A stretch of 50,203 nucleotides of DNA from a virus, in the IMG/VR virus record IMGVR_UViG_3300046170_000009, positions 1 to 50,203 of that record. One strand, 5' to 3'. The translations under genes and the position numbers were made by a program. Every line of letters starts with the position of its first letter. Within the stretch, counting starts at the first letter, position 1. Of the stretch, positions 25,444 through 33,500 are shown in pieces. Under the pieces are notes generated by a model. It did no database searches, was not told the origin of the DNA, and worked only from the letters and a program-made list of their open reading frames with translations.

Positions 25444-28002
25444 TTAGCAAGTCTGTGTTTGCTGTGCGGCTGACAGGTTTTCTGAAGATGCTTGATTTAG
25501 AGCCGAAAGATTAGCAAGCTCCATCTGTTGTTCATTACTAAGATTAGCTAATTCCATTTGTTGTTTAAAGCCAGCATTCTTAGCTAAAAAGTCAGCGGCT
25601 ACTTGCATAGTTTGCATACGTTGAACATTCTCAGCAGACATATTCTCTTTATTAGTCTGGAACTCAAAACTAAGATTAGCCATTTCTGTTTGCTGTTCAT
25701 TTCCCAGATTAGCAAGATTCATTTGTTGCTCTTGCTGAGATTTTTGAACAGCGGCTTGCTGTTGATTTTGAAGATTCTGCATTCGCATCTGTTGCGATTG
25801 AGCCGCAGAAGTAATCATTGTGTCTTGAGCAAACTGACTTTGCATTGTAGCCATCTGCTGGGCCATCTGAGCCGTTTGAGAGCCCGCTGTTTGGCTATTA
25901 GCGTTGTTTTGTAGTCTTCGTTGTGCATCTAGATTAGCTTGAGCTACATTGGCCTGTTGCTCGTTTGAAAGATTCTGAGCGGCCCTCTGCTGTAGTGCCT
26001 GTGCATTAGACTGTGCGATAGGCATAGCGCTTTGAATAATTGCATTAAACAAAGAATCTCTAGCTACGTTAGAGGCTGTCATACCTCTTGCCGCCATTTT
26101 TTGTTCTACTGCGGCAACAGCGGCTCTAGCCCATACAGGAGTCTCACCATCTTCAAGACCTGCAAGAAGTGTTTCCATTTGAGAAGATACCAAAGCTTCT
26201 GTAGGCATTGCCGCAACAGCCGCTCGGACTTCAACAGGTTGTTCATCTATAGCGGCTTCTACACTTGCAGGATCTTCTACAATAGTTTTAGTTAACTCTG
26301 GAGGAAGTTGACCAACCTCTGCAACCATATCAGCCGCCGCACCTTTAGCGGCAGTTCCTTTGACTGTACGCATCTTTGCGGCTTCATAGCCTACTGTACC
26401 AACAATTTGAGCGGCTTGACCATCTGTAGCAGGAGTTCCTGTAATAGCCTCTCTTTGTTGTGCTTCAGCTTCTGGAGTTTCTGCAACCGTTGCAACCTTA
26501 CCAGTTACAGGATCTACAAAAGCACCATCAGAAATGTTGTAGTCTGTTTCTTCAGCTAATGCGGCTTCCTCCGCTTCTCTATCTCTTTCAGCCGCTTGCG
26601 CTCTTTCAGTAAGCTCTTGATCTTCGATAGTTGCAGTAGCCCCCTCACTGAGTTCACCGTCAACATCTGCTACGTCTTGAACGTCATCAGAAACTGTTAC
26701 AACATCTTCAATAAGGTTTGCGTCCACATCTTCAGGCTGTTGAGCTTCTGTTACTGTTCCTGTTTGAGCGTCTGTAGAAGAAACAGTCCTTTGTGTAGGA
26801 GTATCATCTATTGTTGGCGCAGGCTGATTAACGGCTGTTGGAGGTGTAGGCCCGCTACGTACAGGTTGAGTTTGAACAGGCGCAGAAACAAAATTAGTTG
26901 TTGTGTCCAATACTGCCTCCGCCGGTGGTGTACGAGTTTGTGTTTGTACTGGCGCTTGTTGTGAAGAAGGCGTAGACTGTTTAATTTGTGGTGGTGCAAC
27001 TTTTCTAACGGGGTCAGGCATTTCTTGCGTAGTTAATTCTTGAGCAGTAGGTACATTGATTGGTTGTTGAGGCGCTGGAGGCGCAATGTTAGGCATTGGT
27101 GCATCTTCAACAACTTCTATAGCCTGTTCTACAGGAGCTTGAGGCGCAATGTTTCGTGAAGGCCTAATACCTCCAGTAGTAAATTCTGGCTCTGGAACCC
27201 TCACAGGAATTTTAGTAGGTACTTTTGTCGCCTTTGGTTTGCCCACAGGTCTAGAAGTTTCTACGTTTGTAACTTGTGGCGCTCTACGTCTTCTCCCACC
27301 ACGCCTAGCCGTCACGCGACGATCATCATCATTTTCTTCTACTTCATTATCTGGTTCTGACGGGGGCGGGTCTTTTATAAACACTTTATCTTCGTCTAAA
27401 ATTGCTTCTTCAGGAATAGGTTTAGAGTCAATTGTTTCGTATTCAATATGCGGAGTTTTTTCAATAACTGGTTTCACGGGCTTTTTAGTAGTAAAGCCTG
27501 CTGACGGATCATAACCAATAGATCCTCTTTCTGTAGAAGTAAACTTAGCAGGATCAAAACCCGCCTCACCAGCCCGCTTAGTTTTTTGGGCATCTCTTAA
27601 AGCCGCATACTCTTGATCAGATACAACACCATCTTGATTAATATCATAGCCTCTGTCTAAAGATTGTGTTTGGTTGGCTCGTGCTTCTTCTTCTGTTTGG
27701 CCTCTATCCATCAATTCCGCAAGACGCTCTGCCTCAGTCATAGTGGCATAGTCTTCCGGATTAAAATCATCAAGGCGTGGAACATAACTGCCGCTTGTTT
27801 TGGAGCCTGTAATTGGCTTTGCAGTACCGCCAGAAGTATTTATATAGTTTTTTGATCCGTCTGGATTTAAAATATAAGGTTTGCCTGCATCATCATAAAG
27901 AACATTAGGCATACCCCCAGAATACTTTTGCACACGCCTTGGCTTACGAACGCCTCCAGAAGTATACTTCTTCCTACGATTTTTTGTTTTTTGTCGAGCC
28001 AT
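25444..28002 (-). CDS. 5' part of a long repetitive virion protein, 852 aa as read
   Basis: Begins with a basic Gly/Lys/Arg-rich tail ('MARQKTKNRRKKYTSGG'), then a long Pro/Thr/Val/Glu-rich disordered section (about 170-480) and an Ala/Gln-rich helical part with repeats 'LSNEQQMELANLS'. An EF-hand-like 'DINQDGVVSDQEYAAL' occurs near residue 110. Low-complexity, coiled-coil architecture fits a long, extended virion component; I cannot name it. The frame ends at 25446-25444 by a probable +1 indel (see neighbours). GGAAAT site upstream of ATG 28002. Confidence 0.7.
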   Translation of the reverse strand: MARQKTKNRRKKYTSGGVRKPRRVQKYSGGMPNVLYDDAGKPYILNPDGSKNYINTSGGTAKPITGSKTSGSYVPRLDDFNPEDYATMTEAERLAELMDRGQTEEEARANQTQSLDRGYDINQDGVVSDQEYAALRDAQKTKRAGEAGFDPAKFTSTERGSIGYDPSAGFTTKKPVKPVIEKTPHIEYETIDSKPIPEEAILDEDKVFIKDPPPSEPDNEVEENDDDRRVTARRGGRRRRAPQVTNVETSRPVGKPKATKVPTKIPVRVPEPEFTTGGIRPSRNIAPQAPVEQAIEVVEDAPMPNIAPPAPQQPINVPTAQELTTQEMPDPVRKVAPPQIKQSTPSSQQAPVQTQTRTPPAEAVLDTTTNFVSAPVQTQPVRSGPTPPTAVNQPAPTIDDTPTQRTVSSTDAQTGTVTEAQQPEDVDANLIEDVVTVSDDVQDVADVDGELSEGATATIEDQELTERAQAAERDREAEEAALAEETDYNISDGAFVDPVTGKVATVAETPEAEAQQREAITGTPATDGQAAQIVGTVGYEAAKMRTVKGTAAKGAAADMVAEVGQLPPELTKTIVEDPASVEAAIDEQPVEVRAAVAAMPTEALVSSQMETLLAGLEDGETPVWARAAVAAVEQKMAARGMTASNVARDSLFNAIIQSAMPIAQSNAQALQQRAAQNLSNEQQANVAQANLDAQRRLQNNANSQTAGSQTAQMAQQMATMQSQFAQDTMITSAAQSQQMRMQNLQNQQQAAVQKSQQEQQMNLANLGNEQQTEMANLSFEFQTNKENMSAENVQRMQTMQVAADFLAKNAGFKQQMELANLSNEQQMELANLSALNQASSENLSAAQQTQTC

Positions 28003-28012
28003 TTATATTTCC

Positions 28013-28372
28013 TCAGTACGACCAAATAGCAGGTGAAGAAAACTCATCTTCTGCCATATCCAAATGTATAAAACGTCCTTTGCCTTTCTGATTTATCCCT
28101 ATGCGTTTAACGCCATGCGCTATAGCAACTTCAAGAACCTTTAAAGCTTTATCTCCTCTTACAGCTATATCAACTGCACAGCCTGTTGTATGTGCTCCTA
28201 CGCGACCTTTAGAAGCCTCTATAGGATGTTCAATACATCTATAACCAGAACTAATAACAAAAGGAAAATTACATTCTTGTCTTATGTTATTTAAAACCTT
28301 TAAAAATTCTACATCAAATTTATACGCACCACAGTGCTGACAGCTTAATTCTTCTTCTGTAAAATAATTCAT
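28013..28372 (-). CDS. endolysin, peptidase M15 family (D-Ala-D-Ala carboxypeptidase-like)
   Basis: Cleaves peptidoglycan cross-links at lysis. The zinc ligands fit M15: His61 and Asp68 in 'VGAHTTGCAVDIA' and His103 in 'RFIHLD', with 'SSGYRCIEHP' before them. Length 119 aa is usual for single-domain phage endolysins; two Cys near the N-terminus (Cys11, Cys14) are also common. No signal peptide, so export depends on the adjacent holin. Overlaps the upstream 2-TM protein by 4 nt. Confidence 0.88.
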   Translation of the reverse strand: MNYFTEEELSCQHCGAYKFDVEFLKVLNNIRQECNFPFVISSGYRCIEHPIEASKGRVGAHTTGCAVDIAVRGDKALKVLEVAIAHGVKRIGINQKGKGRFIHLDMAEDEFSSPAIWSY

Positions 28373-28569
28373 TCTTTTCTACCAGTGCCTAAAAATAATC
28401 CAAAGGCTCCTGTTAAGGCTCCCGTCATCACACTGACTAAGCCTGCCTGTTCTAACGTAGGTGTTGGGATTCCCATAAACCACTCAACAACACGATAGGT
28501 CATAACAAGCATAGCCAGCATTAAGAGCCGTGGTACTACTCGCCACTTGTCTAGCTCTTCGGGTGTCAT
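28369..28569 (-). CDS. small two-TM membrane protein, lysis module
   Basis: A 66-aa protein with two hydrophobic helices (about 14-32 and 42-62) separated by a short polar loop. It lies between the endolysin and the 3-TM holin, overlapping each by 4 nt. It could be a second holin, an antiholin or a pinholin. No family named. Confidence 0.7.
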   Translation of the reverse strand: MTPEELDKWRVVPRLLMLAMLVMTYRVVEWFMGIPTPTLEQAGLVSVMTGALTGAFGLFLGTGRKE

Positions 28570-28943
28570 TGCTTTCTTAGCTTCATAAGTTTATCAGCAC
28601 CTTTTATACCAAATGAGCTTGTTACGGCGACAAAAAGGAGGTACTGATACCATTCTGGAAGATTACCCAAGGCATTAAAAGCATCATGCACCCTGTCCAT
28701 AACAGTAAGATCATTAACACCAACACCGTACATAACAGCAACAATAGGAGCCGATAACAAGAGAGCAAACCACTCGTCTTTCCAGCTATTAGCTGACGCA
28801 TCAGCCATCTTAGATTCCCAATCAGCGTCATTCTGAATAACTTGTAGTTTAGCGTGATGCTTTGCTTGAGCTTGCTCATGCTTGTTGTTAAGATAACCAC
28901 CAACCAAATTTGTTATCGGAGATATTAAAGCCTGCCAAGCCAT
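28566..28943 (-). CDS. holin-like protein, GTA_holin_3TM type
   Basis: 'SWKDEWFALLLSAPIVAVMY', then 'LGNLPEWYQYLLFVAVTSSF' followed by 'GIKGADKLMK' fits the pattern of the 3-TM holin family seen in gene transfer agents and many phages: a helix-rich N-terminus, SWKDE before TM1, and PEWY before the last TM. It would permeabilise the membrane to release the M15 endolysin. ATG 28943 (MAWQAL) is chosen because homologs start at this point; it sits 1 nt after the upstream stop with a weak ribosome site. An earlier ATG at 29051 is rejected. Confidence 0.75.
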   Translation of the reverse strand: MAWQALISPITNLVGGYLNNKHEQAQAKHHAKLQVIQNDADWESKMADASANSWKDEWFALLLSAPIVAVMYGVGVNDLTVMDRVHDAFNALGNLPEWYQYLLFVAVTSSFGIKGADKLMKLRKQ

Positions 28944-28944
28944 A

Positions 28945-29340
28945 CTAGTTACAAACGCCAGCGTCTTCTGAGTTATCAAACTGATTGTCACCACAGCCGT
29001 ACTTACCGTCGTTATCGGTGTCACAGAAACGGCCCCAAGCCTGCATATCAAATGTATAACCTTCGCTCCACGGCACGTAAGTCTTACACCACTGATGTGA
29101 TCCTACGGCAAAAGGATCTTGTGGTTGTTCTACGTAGTCACGTTTAGTCCACGGTTTTTGTACACGAAAGAACGTGTCTTTGTTTTTCATTAGCTGTCGC
29201 TTGAATAGAGAGCTACTAGGCGTACTGATGTAGATTTCTTGGTTGTCTTCTAGGGTGTACGTAGATCCATCATCATAATTAATAACAGTAGCTCCAAAAA
29301 CTAAAGCAGGTAACAATAAAAACAAACTTAAATATTTCAT
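28945..29340 (-). CDS. secreted protein with signal peptide and Cys/Asp-rich tail, 131 aa
   Basis: 'MKYLSLFLLLPALVFGA' is a signal peptide with an AxA-like cleavage site. The mature part has at least four Cys and an acidic, calcium-loop-like 'DTDNDGKYGCGDN'. Start at 29340 is supported by AAGGAG 7 nt upstream; the longer frame to 29403 is a fused upstream reading. Position next to lysis genes suggests a periplasmic or outer-membrane role, spanin-like possible but without the lipobox. Not recognised. Confidence 0.7.
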   Translation of the reverse strand: MKYLSLFLLLPALVFGATVINYDDGSTYTLEDNQEIYISTPSSSLFKRQLMKNKDTFFRVQKPWTKRDYVEQPQDPFAVGSHQWCKTYVPWSEGYTFDMQAWGRFCDTDNDGKYGCGDNQFDNSEDAGVCN

Positions 29341-29351
29341 ATAAACTCCTT

Positions 29352-29633
29352 TTATTTTATAAAATAAACAGCCAAAGATGCGCCAGCAGTTACACATAAC
29401 CAAAACATTCTTTCTATATTACTAGATGTTTTAGTATTCAACAAGACAGCGTTATTTAATTCTTTTATATCTTCTTCTTGATCATCTAATCGTTTTTCAT
29501 GTCGATCAAGCCTTTTAAAAACAGAAGACATACGCTCCTCTATACGTGCAAATTGAGATATAGTATCAGCTAATTTATCTAGCTTTTCTTCTATGCGCTG
29601 TAAACGTGGCTCATTCTCTGGTACAACAGCCAT
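29352..29633 (-). CDS. small coiled-coil protein with C-terminal TM, 93 aa
   Basis: From ATG 29633 (MAVVPENEP) the protein has a long charged heptad helix ('RLQRIEEKLDKLADTI' and onward) and a C-terminal hydrophobic segment ('MFWLCVTAGASLAVYF'). The shape resembles phage i-spanin or holin accessory proteins. Start fixed by AAGGAG and by TAATG overlap with the upstream stop. Lies in the lysis module. Function inferred only from shape and place. Confidence 0.7.
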   Translation of the reverse strand: MAVVPENEPRLQRIEEKLDKLADTISQFARIEERMSSVFKRLDRHEKRLDDQEEDIKELNNAVLLNTKTSSNIERMFWLCVTAGASLAVYFIK

Positions 29634-30100
29634 TAAACACTCCTTATGATAATCATTGTGCCGTAAACAATACCGGCTGTTACGACACAAGCTATAGATA
29701 AGAAAAAAGTATCTAATAGCATTCGCTGTCTTTTGCGCTGTTTGTATATTGCTTCTTGTCTAGTTGCTTTAATTTTTCGACGTAACATTATCATTTCTTG
29801 ATAGGTTTCTACGCCATAAGACCAAACAATTAATTCTCTAATTTGTTTTTCTTGTTCCTCTAATTTCTTTTTTGCTATAACACTATTTAAAGCTTGTTGC
29901 TCTACTGTGTTTCCGTCAAAAAGTTTTTTAAATATGCCGGGGTTTTCAGCTTCTTTTTCAGCTTCTTTAATATCAGACGCAAAGCTGTACCACTGCCCTA
30001 ACTTCTGAGCAACGTGCTCAATCTCAGCACCTTTGTTTACAAGCGTCTGTACACCCTTGAAGGTTGTAGACGCCATAGCAATTAAAGAAAGAGGATCCAT
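29633..30100 (-). CDS. hypothetical protein with C-terminal membrane helix, 155 aa
   Basis: Helical, charged body ('IKEAEKEAENPGIFKKLF', 'KLEEQEKQIRELIVWSYG') and a C-terminal hydrophobic segment ('FFLSIACVVTAGIVYGTMI'). The N-terminus 'MDPLSLIAMASTTFKGVQTL' is common in phage lysis or tail-tip proteins. Stop overlaps the next start. No ribosome site of strength. Not assigned to a family. Confidence 0.65.
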   Translation of the reverse strand: MDPLSLIAMASTTFKGVQTLVNKGAEIEHVAQKLGQWYSFASDIKEAEKEAENPGIFKKLFDGNTVEQQALNSVIAKKKLEEQEKQIRELIVWSYGVETYQEMIMLRRKIKATRQEAIYKQRKRQRMLLDTFFLSIACVVTAGIVYGTMIIIRSV

Positions 30101-30108
30101 TCATTAGC

Positions 30109-30420
30109 TTACCAAGAAACACCAGTGCCGGTTGAAGGTGTAGCAAGTTCAGCAATCTGTGCGTCAATAGCGGCTTCAACAGCGGCTACTTGATCGTCAC
30201 CCAAAGCCGCCTTAGCCCAACCAACAGCCGTGTCTTCAGTAACATCAGCCCACTCAACAAATGACTCACCCGGAGCCTCAAGCCCCACAGTGCCATAGGT
30301 TGAGCCAGAGTTATCTCCGTCCTCTTTAGAGCAACGCCAGTGTACGGTGTTGACTACGTTAGTGTGTCCGTCTTGTGAAACGGTGTAATCCATTGCTGAT
30401 ACAGTCCATGTGTGTGCCAT
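30109..30420 (-). CDS. DUF7936-like conserved phage protein, 103 aa
   Basis: 'MAHTWTVSAMDYTVSQDG', 'VNTVHWRCSKEDGD', 'SFVEWADVTEDTAVGWAKAA' and the ending 'TPSTGTGVSW' match a family widespread in cyanophages and other marine phages near tail-fibre genes, which I recall as DUF7936. Function unknown, probably a virion component. AAGGAG 8 nt before ATG 30420. Confidence 0.75.
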   Translation of the reverse strand: MAHTWTVSAMDYTVSQDGHTNVVNTVHWRCSKEDGDNSGSTYGTVGLEAPGESFVEWADVTEDTAVGWAKAALGDDQVAAVEAAIDAQIAELATPSTGTGVSW

Positions 30421-30433
30421 TGTTTATTCTCCT

Positions 30434-31885
30434 TTAAATTGCCGCAATAATAAATGCGAGTAGTTCTGAATAACGTACACCCATGCGGCTACGCTCTTCA
30501 CCAGTTTCTTCGTCCGTCCAAGTGCTGTGGATAAACATTGCGTATCGTCCAGCGTTTAAACCTTCAGCCTCAAATGCGGCCTTGAGGTCTTGTGCAATGA
30601 TGCCAAAGTGAATACGAGCGTCATCGCCTTTTTCTTCTACAGCAGACTTCCAGCGGAACTTACGCAAAAGTCCTTTAGCCGCCACAGCTACGCGAGTCTC
30701 TGCTTCTGACAGGGTTTCAATATCTTGCTTCTCGTTAGCGTCAGAGGTCTGGATAGTTCCGTTGGTGGCGTATACATCATCCCAACGAACACTTGCGTTT
30801 CCTATATCAAGCTCATTATCCCTATCTGCTCCCTCATACCAAGGAATAATTGAACTTGCGGCTCCTCTAAAGCCTGACTTGTTAGTTGAAACTCTTAAAT
30901 TCATACCAAGTACTGCGCCTGAATAAGAGTCAATACTACCCATAATAGTCCCGCCTTTGCGGAATGAAGCAAGAGTACCGTCAGATGAAAGCCTGTTTAA
31001 AAGTAAAGGCCCGCCCCCATCACGAACGCCTACTAGAGTACCGTCTGCGTTAATTTCGCCGCCTGCTGTAGTTGTTGAAGTAGACGACTTACCAACCAGC
31101 AAGTTACCAGAGCTATCAACACGCATACGCTCTGTGCTAGTTGTCCATAACTGCATAGAGTCATCGTTGTGGTTATAACGCAACACTCCTGCATATTCAG
31201 CAGAGGTCGCTGAATTATCTCCAAAGTAAATAGAACCGTTATTAGTAGTCCCGGTTTGAATGGAAATTATTTCAGAGGAAGTGTTGTCGCCAATCTGCAA
31301 ACTTCTGAGAGGACTCGCAGTACCAATACCAACGTTGCCACCACCATCTACTAAGAACATAGTAGTGTTAGAGCTATTTGCAATTAAAAAAGAATCATCG
31401 TTGGAGGTGTTTCCTGCTTTGATTTTAACACCATCACCAGTACTACCGTCGACTTCTAAAGGAAAACTTGGACTCGTAGTACCAATACCAACATTTTCTG
31501 AAGCATCAATCGTAATCGCTACCGCATCTGCATTGTCATCAATGCCTGTAGAACTAAAATTACCTAACGGATAACTCATCTGAGAAGTACCTACAGTCCC
31601 ATCAGAGGGCGTACCAACACTCAGAACATCTCCAAGCACCAGAATATAATCAATAACATCAGAAGACGTTAGTGCTGAACTAAAGGTAATGTTGCTACCA
31701 GAGACTGTAAAAGCTGTTTCAGGTGCTTGAGTTACACCATTCAACGAAACAAGCATATTTCTTGCAGACTCTGGAGAATAAGCAACACTATCTTTAGTCA
31801 AAGCATATGTTGCGGTAGCCGATGTTGTAATAGAATCTAGAAGTACAAAATTACCGGCTACGGGTTCTTTTCCGATGTAAGGCAT
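30434..31885 (-). CDS. tail fibre / spike with S74 chaperone domain, 483 aa
   Basis: Beta-rich repeat region with 'GNVGIGT' motifs, typical of trimeric fibres, then a C-terminal peptidase S74 intramolecular chaperone: 'TSDANEKQDIETL' with Ser and Lys five residues apart (the self-cleavage pair) and 'HFGIIAQDLKAAFE'. S74 domains help trimer folding and then cut themselves off at the Ser. Unlike its two paralogs it lacks the final coiled-coil and ends 'LLAFIIAAI'. Third of three S74 fibre genes in tandem; strong AAGGAG. Confidence 0.85.
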   Translation of the reverse strand: MPYIGKEPVAGNFVLLDSITTSATATYALTKDSVAYSPESARNMLVSLNGVTQAPETAFTVSGSNITFSSALTSSDVIDYILVLGDVLSVGTPSDGTVGTSQMSYPLGNFSSTGIDDNADAVAITIDASENVGIGTTSPSFPLEVDGSTGDGVKIKAGNTSNDDSFLIANSSNTTMFLVDGGGNVGIGTASPLRSLQIGDNTSSEIISIQTGTTNNGSIYFGDNSATSAEYAGVLRYNHNDDSMQLWTTSTERMRVDSSGNLLVGKSSTSTTTAGGEINADGTLVGVRDGGGPLLLNRLSSDGTLASFRKGGTIMGSIDSYSGAVLGMNLRVSTNKSGFRGAASSIIPWYEGADRDNELDIGNASVRWDDVYATNGTIQTSDANEKQDIETLSEAETRVAVAAKGLLRKFRWKSAVEEKGDDARIHFGIIAQDLKAAFEAEGLNAGRYAMFIHSTWTDEETGEERSRMGVRYSELLAFIIAAI

Positions 31886-31886
31886 A

Positions 31887-33497
31887 TTATGCTCCTTTAA
31901 GTGCCGTTACTTCGGCTTCTAGTGTTTCGATTCGTGTTACTGCTTCTTGCAGGGCTTTGATAAGTCTTGTCTCAACAACACCTAAACCCGATACCATTTT
32001 ATATCCATCTTCACCATCAGAAACCAGATCAGACCATGCGGTTTGCTCTAACTCTTGCGCCACAACGCCCTCACCAGAACCCTTCGCCTCATCTTTCCAG
32101 TCCCATACACGAGTCTGGATAGCCATGACGTTATTAAGTTCAGAGCCGTGGTCTTGAATGTTATCTTTGAGTGCCGCATCTGACGCTGATACAAAAGACG
32201 GGGTTCCTCCCGCAGACGAAGCAATTCCTCCCGCCCCGCTGTTTCCTCTGGACAAGGAAATAATGGTAGCTGTTCCTGTCCCGTTTGTGTTGTTTAGAGA
32301 TAAGCACGCACCGTTAACTTCGGTTTGTATCTGTCCGGTACTTAAAATAAAAGCCCCTGCCGTACCGTAGCCATAATTAGTGTTTGTTCTACCAACCATC
32401 AAGTTACCAGAGCCATCAATACGCATACGCTCTGTGTTGTTAGTAAAAAATGTAACAGGGTTTGCTGTGAGGTTAGCCACTCTAAACTGGCTAGAGCTTG
32501 CGTAGAGGTAGCCGTAAGTTGACCCTCCAGCTTTAAGCTCAATCGCGCTATCTGATGTGCCATCTACATCAATAAGCCCCCTACCTGAAGTAGCCAATGC
32601 GCCAGCACTTGTAGAGTTCACCAACAAGTTACCAGAGCTATCAATACGCATGGCCTCTGACGTACCGCTCCCACCACCACCGCCAGTTAAAAAGCGCATT
32701 GCTCCTGTTCCGGATGTTGCTCCATAACTGTGCATTGAGACTAGGTTACTGCTGTACTCAACAACGCCCGCATTGGTTTGGTGACTTGCTAAAGACCCTT
32801 TGAAAATAACACCGCCAGAGCTATCAATACGCATACGCTCTGTGTTGTTAGTGCCAAACAAAACGGTGCTGTTTGCTCTGTTCCATACATAAGCATCGCT
32901 TCCAGAACCCTGACCGTAGAAAGCAGAGGTAGAGCCAACGGTGTTGCCGTTACCTGCAAACTCCACTCCAGCACCTGTACTTGATCCAGCCGCTATATTT
33001 AAAAGCTCTGTGGCTGATGTTGTGCCTATAGATACTCTGCCAGAGCTATTCACCGTAACTAACGAATTAGTTTTGTTTGACGTTGAGTCCTCATGCGAAG
33101 CAGTGGCTTGTCTGTTAATTGCAAACGAATCAGGGGTGTCATAAGGGTTTCCAAAAAACCACTCTGTGTCGTTTACTTGGTTGTGACTAAATATACCTGC
33201 CGCACGACTAGCGCCATTAGAATCTAGTATTATGCGGGAATGGCTGAAACTAGAACCACCATCATTGTTGATAGTAATGGTGCTGTCAGCAGTTACAGTC
33301 CCCGTTACGTCAATGCCTGTATTGCTAACAGTTAGCTTTGTGCTTGTCGCGTTGTCGTCTATGCCTGTTGAGGTAAACGTACTAACAGTCGCAGGAGCCG
33401 TTGAAGTCGCACCAATCGTAGTACCATCAATATTACCACCGTCTATATTGACGTTAGCATCTAAAAATTTTGTTGGAGTTTTTCCTAAGAATGGCAT
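31887..33497 (-). CDS. tail fibre / spike with S74 chaperone domain, 536 aa
   Basis: N-terminus 'MPFLGKTPTKFLD' resembles that of the next protein ('MPYIGKEPVAGNF'), so the two share an attachment head. The body repeats 'NTERMRIDSSG' and 'GNLLVN' units; the C-terminus carries the S74 domain ('SDAALKDNI', Ser-x4-Lys) with 'GVVAQELEQTAW' and a closing coiled coil ending 'LEAEVTALKGA'. Likely host-recognition fibre. Good ribosome site; 1-3 nt spacing to neighbours. Confidence 0.88.
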   Translation of the reverse strand: MPFLGKTPTKFLDANVNIDGGNIDGTTIGATSTAPATVSTFTSTGIDDNATSTKLTVSNTGIDVTGTVTADSTITINNDGGSSFSHSRIILDSNGASRAAGIFSHNQVNDTEWFFGNPYDTPDSFAINRQATASHEDSTSNKTNSLVTVNSSGRVSIGTTSATELLNIAAGSSTGAGVEFAGNGNTVGSTSAFYGQGSGSDAYVWNRANSTVLFGTNNTERMRIDSSGGVIFKGSLASHQTNAGVVEYSSNLVSMHSYGATSGTGAMRFLTGGGGGSGTSEAMRIDSSGNLLVNSTSAGALATSGRGLIDVDGTSDSAIELKAGGSTYGYLYASSSQFRVANLTANPVTFFTNNTERMRIDGSGNLMVGRTNTNYGYGTAGAFILSTGQIQTEVNGACLSLNNTNGTGTATIISLSRGNSGAGGIASSAGGTPSFVSASDAALKDNIQDHGSELNNVMAIQTRVWDWKDEAKGSGEGVVAQELEQTAWSDLVSDGEDGYKMVSGLGVVETRLIKALQEAVTRIETLEAEVTALKGA

Positions 33498-33500
33498 TCT

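Noticed and set aside
26032-26964. Cys/Ser-rich plus-strand frames opposite the repetitive virion gene
   Set aside because: Composition arises from reverse reading of Ala/Gln-rich codons; no ribosome site or homology.
29340-29403. Longer N-terminus of the secreted protein starting at 29403
   Set aside because: The strong ribosome site and the signal peptide both start at 29340; the added residues precede the signal peptide.
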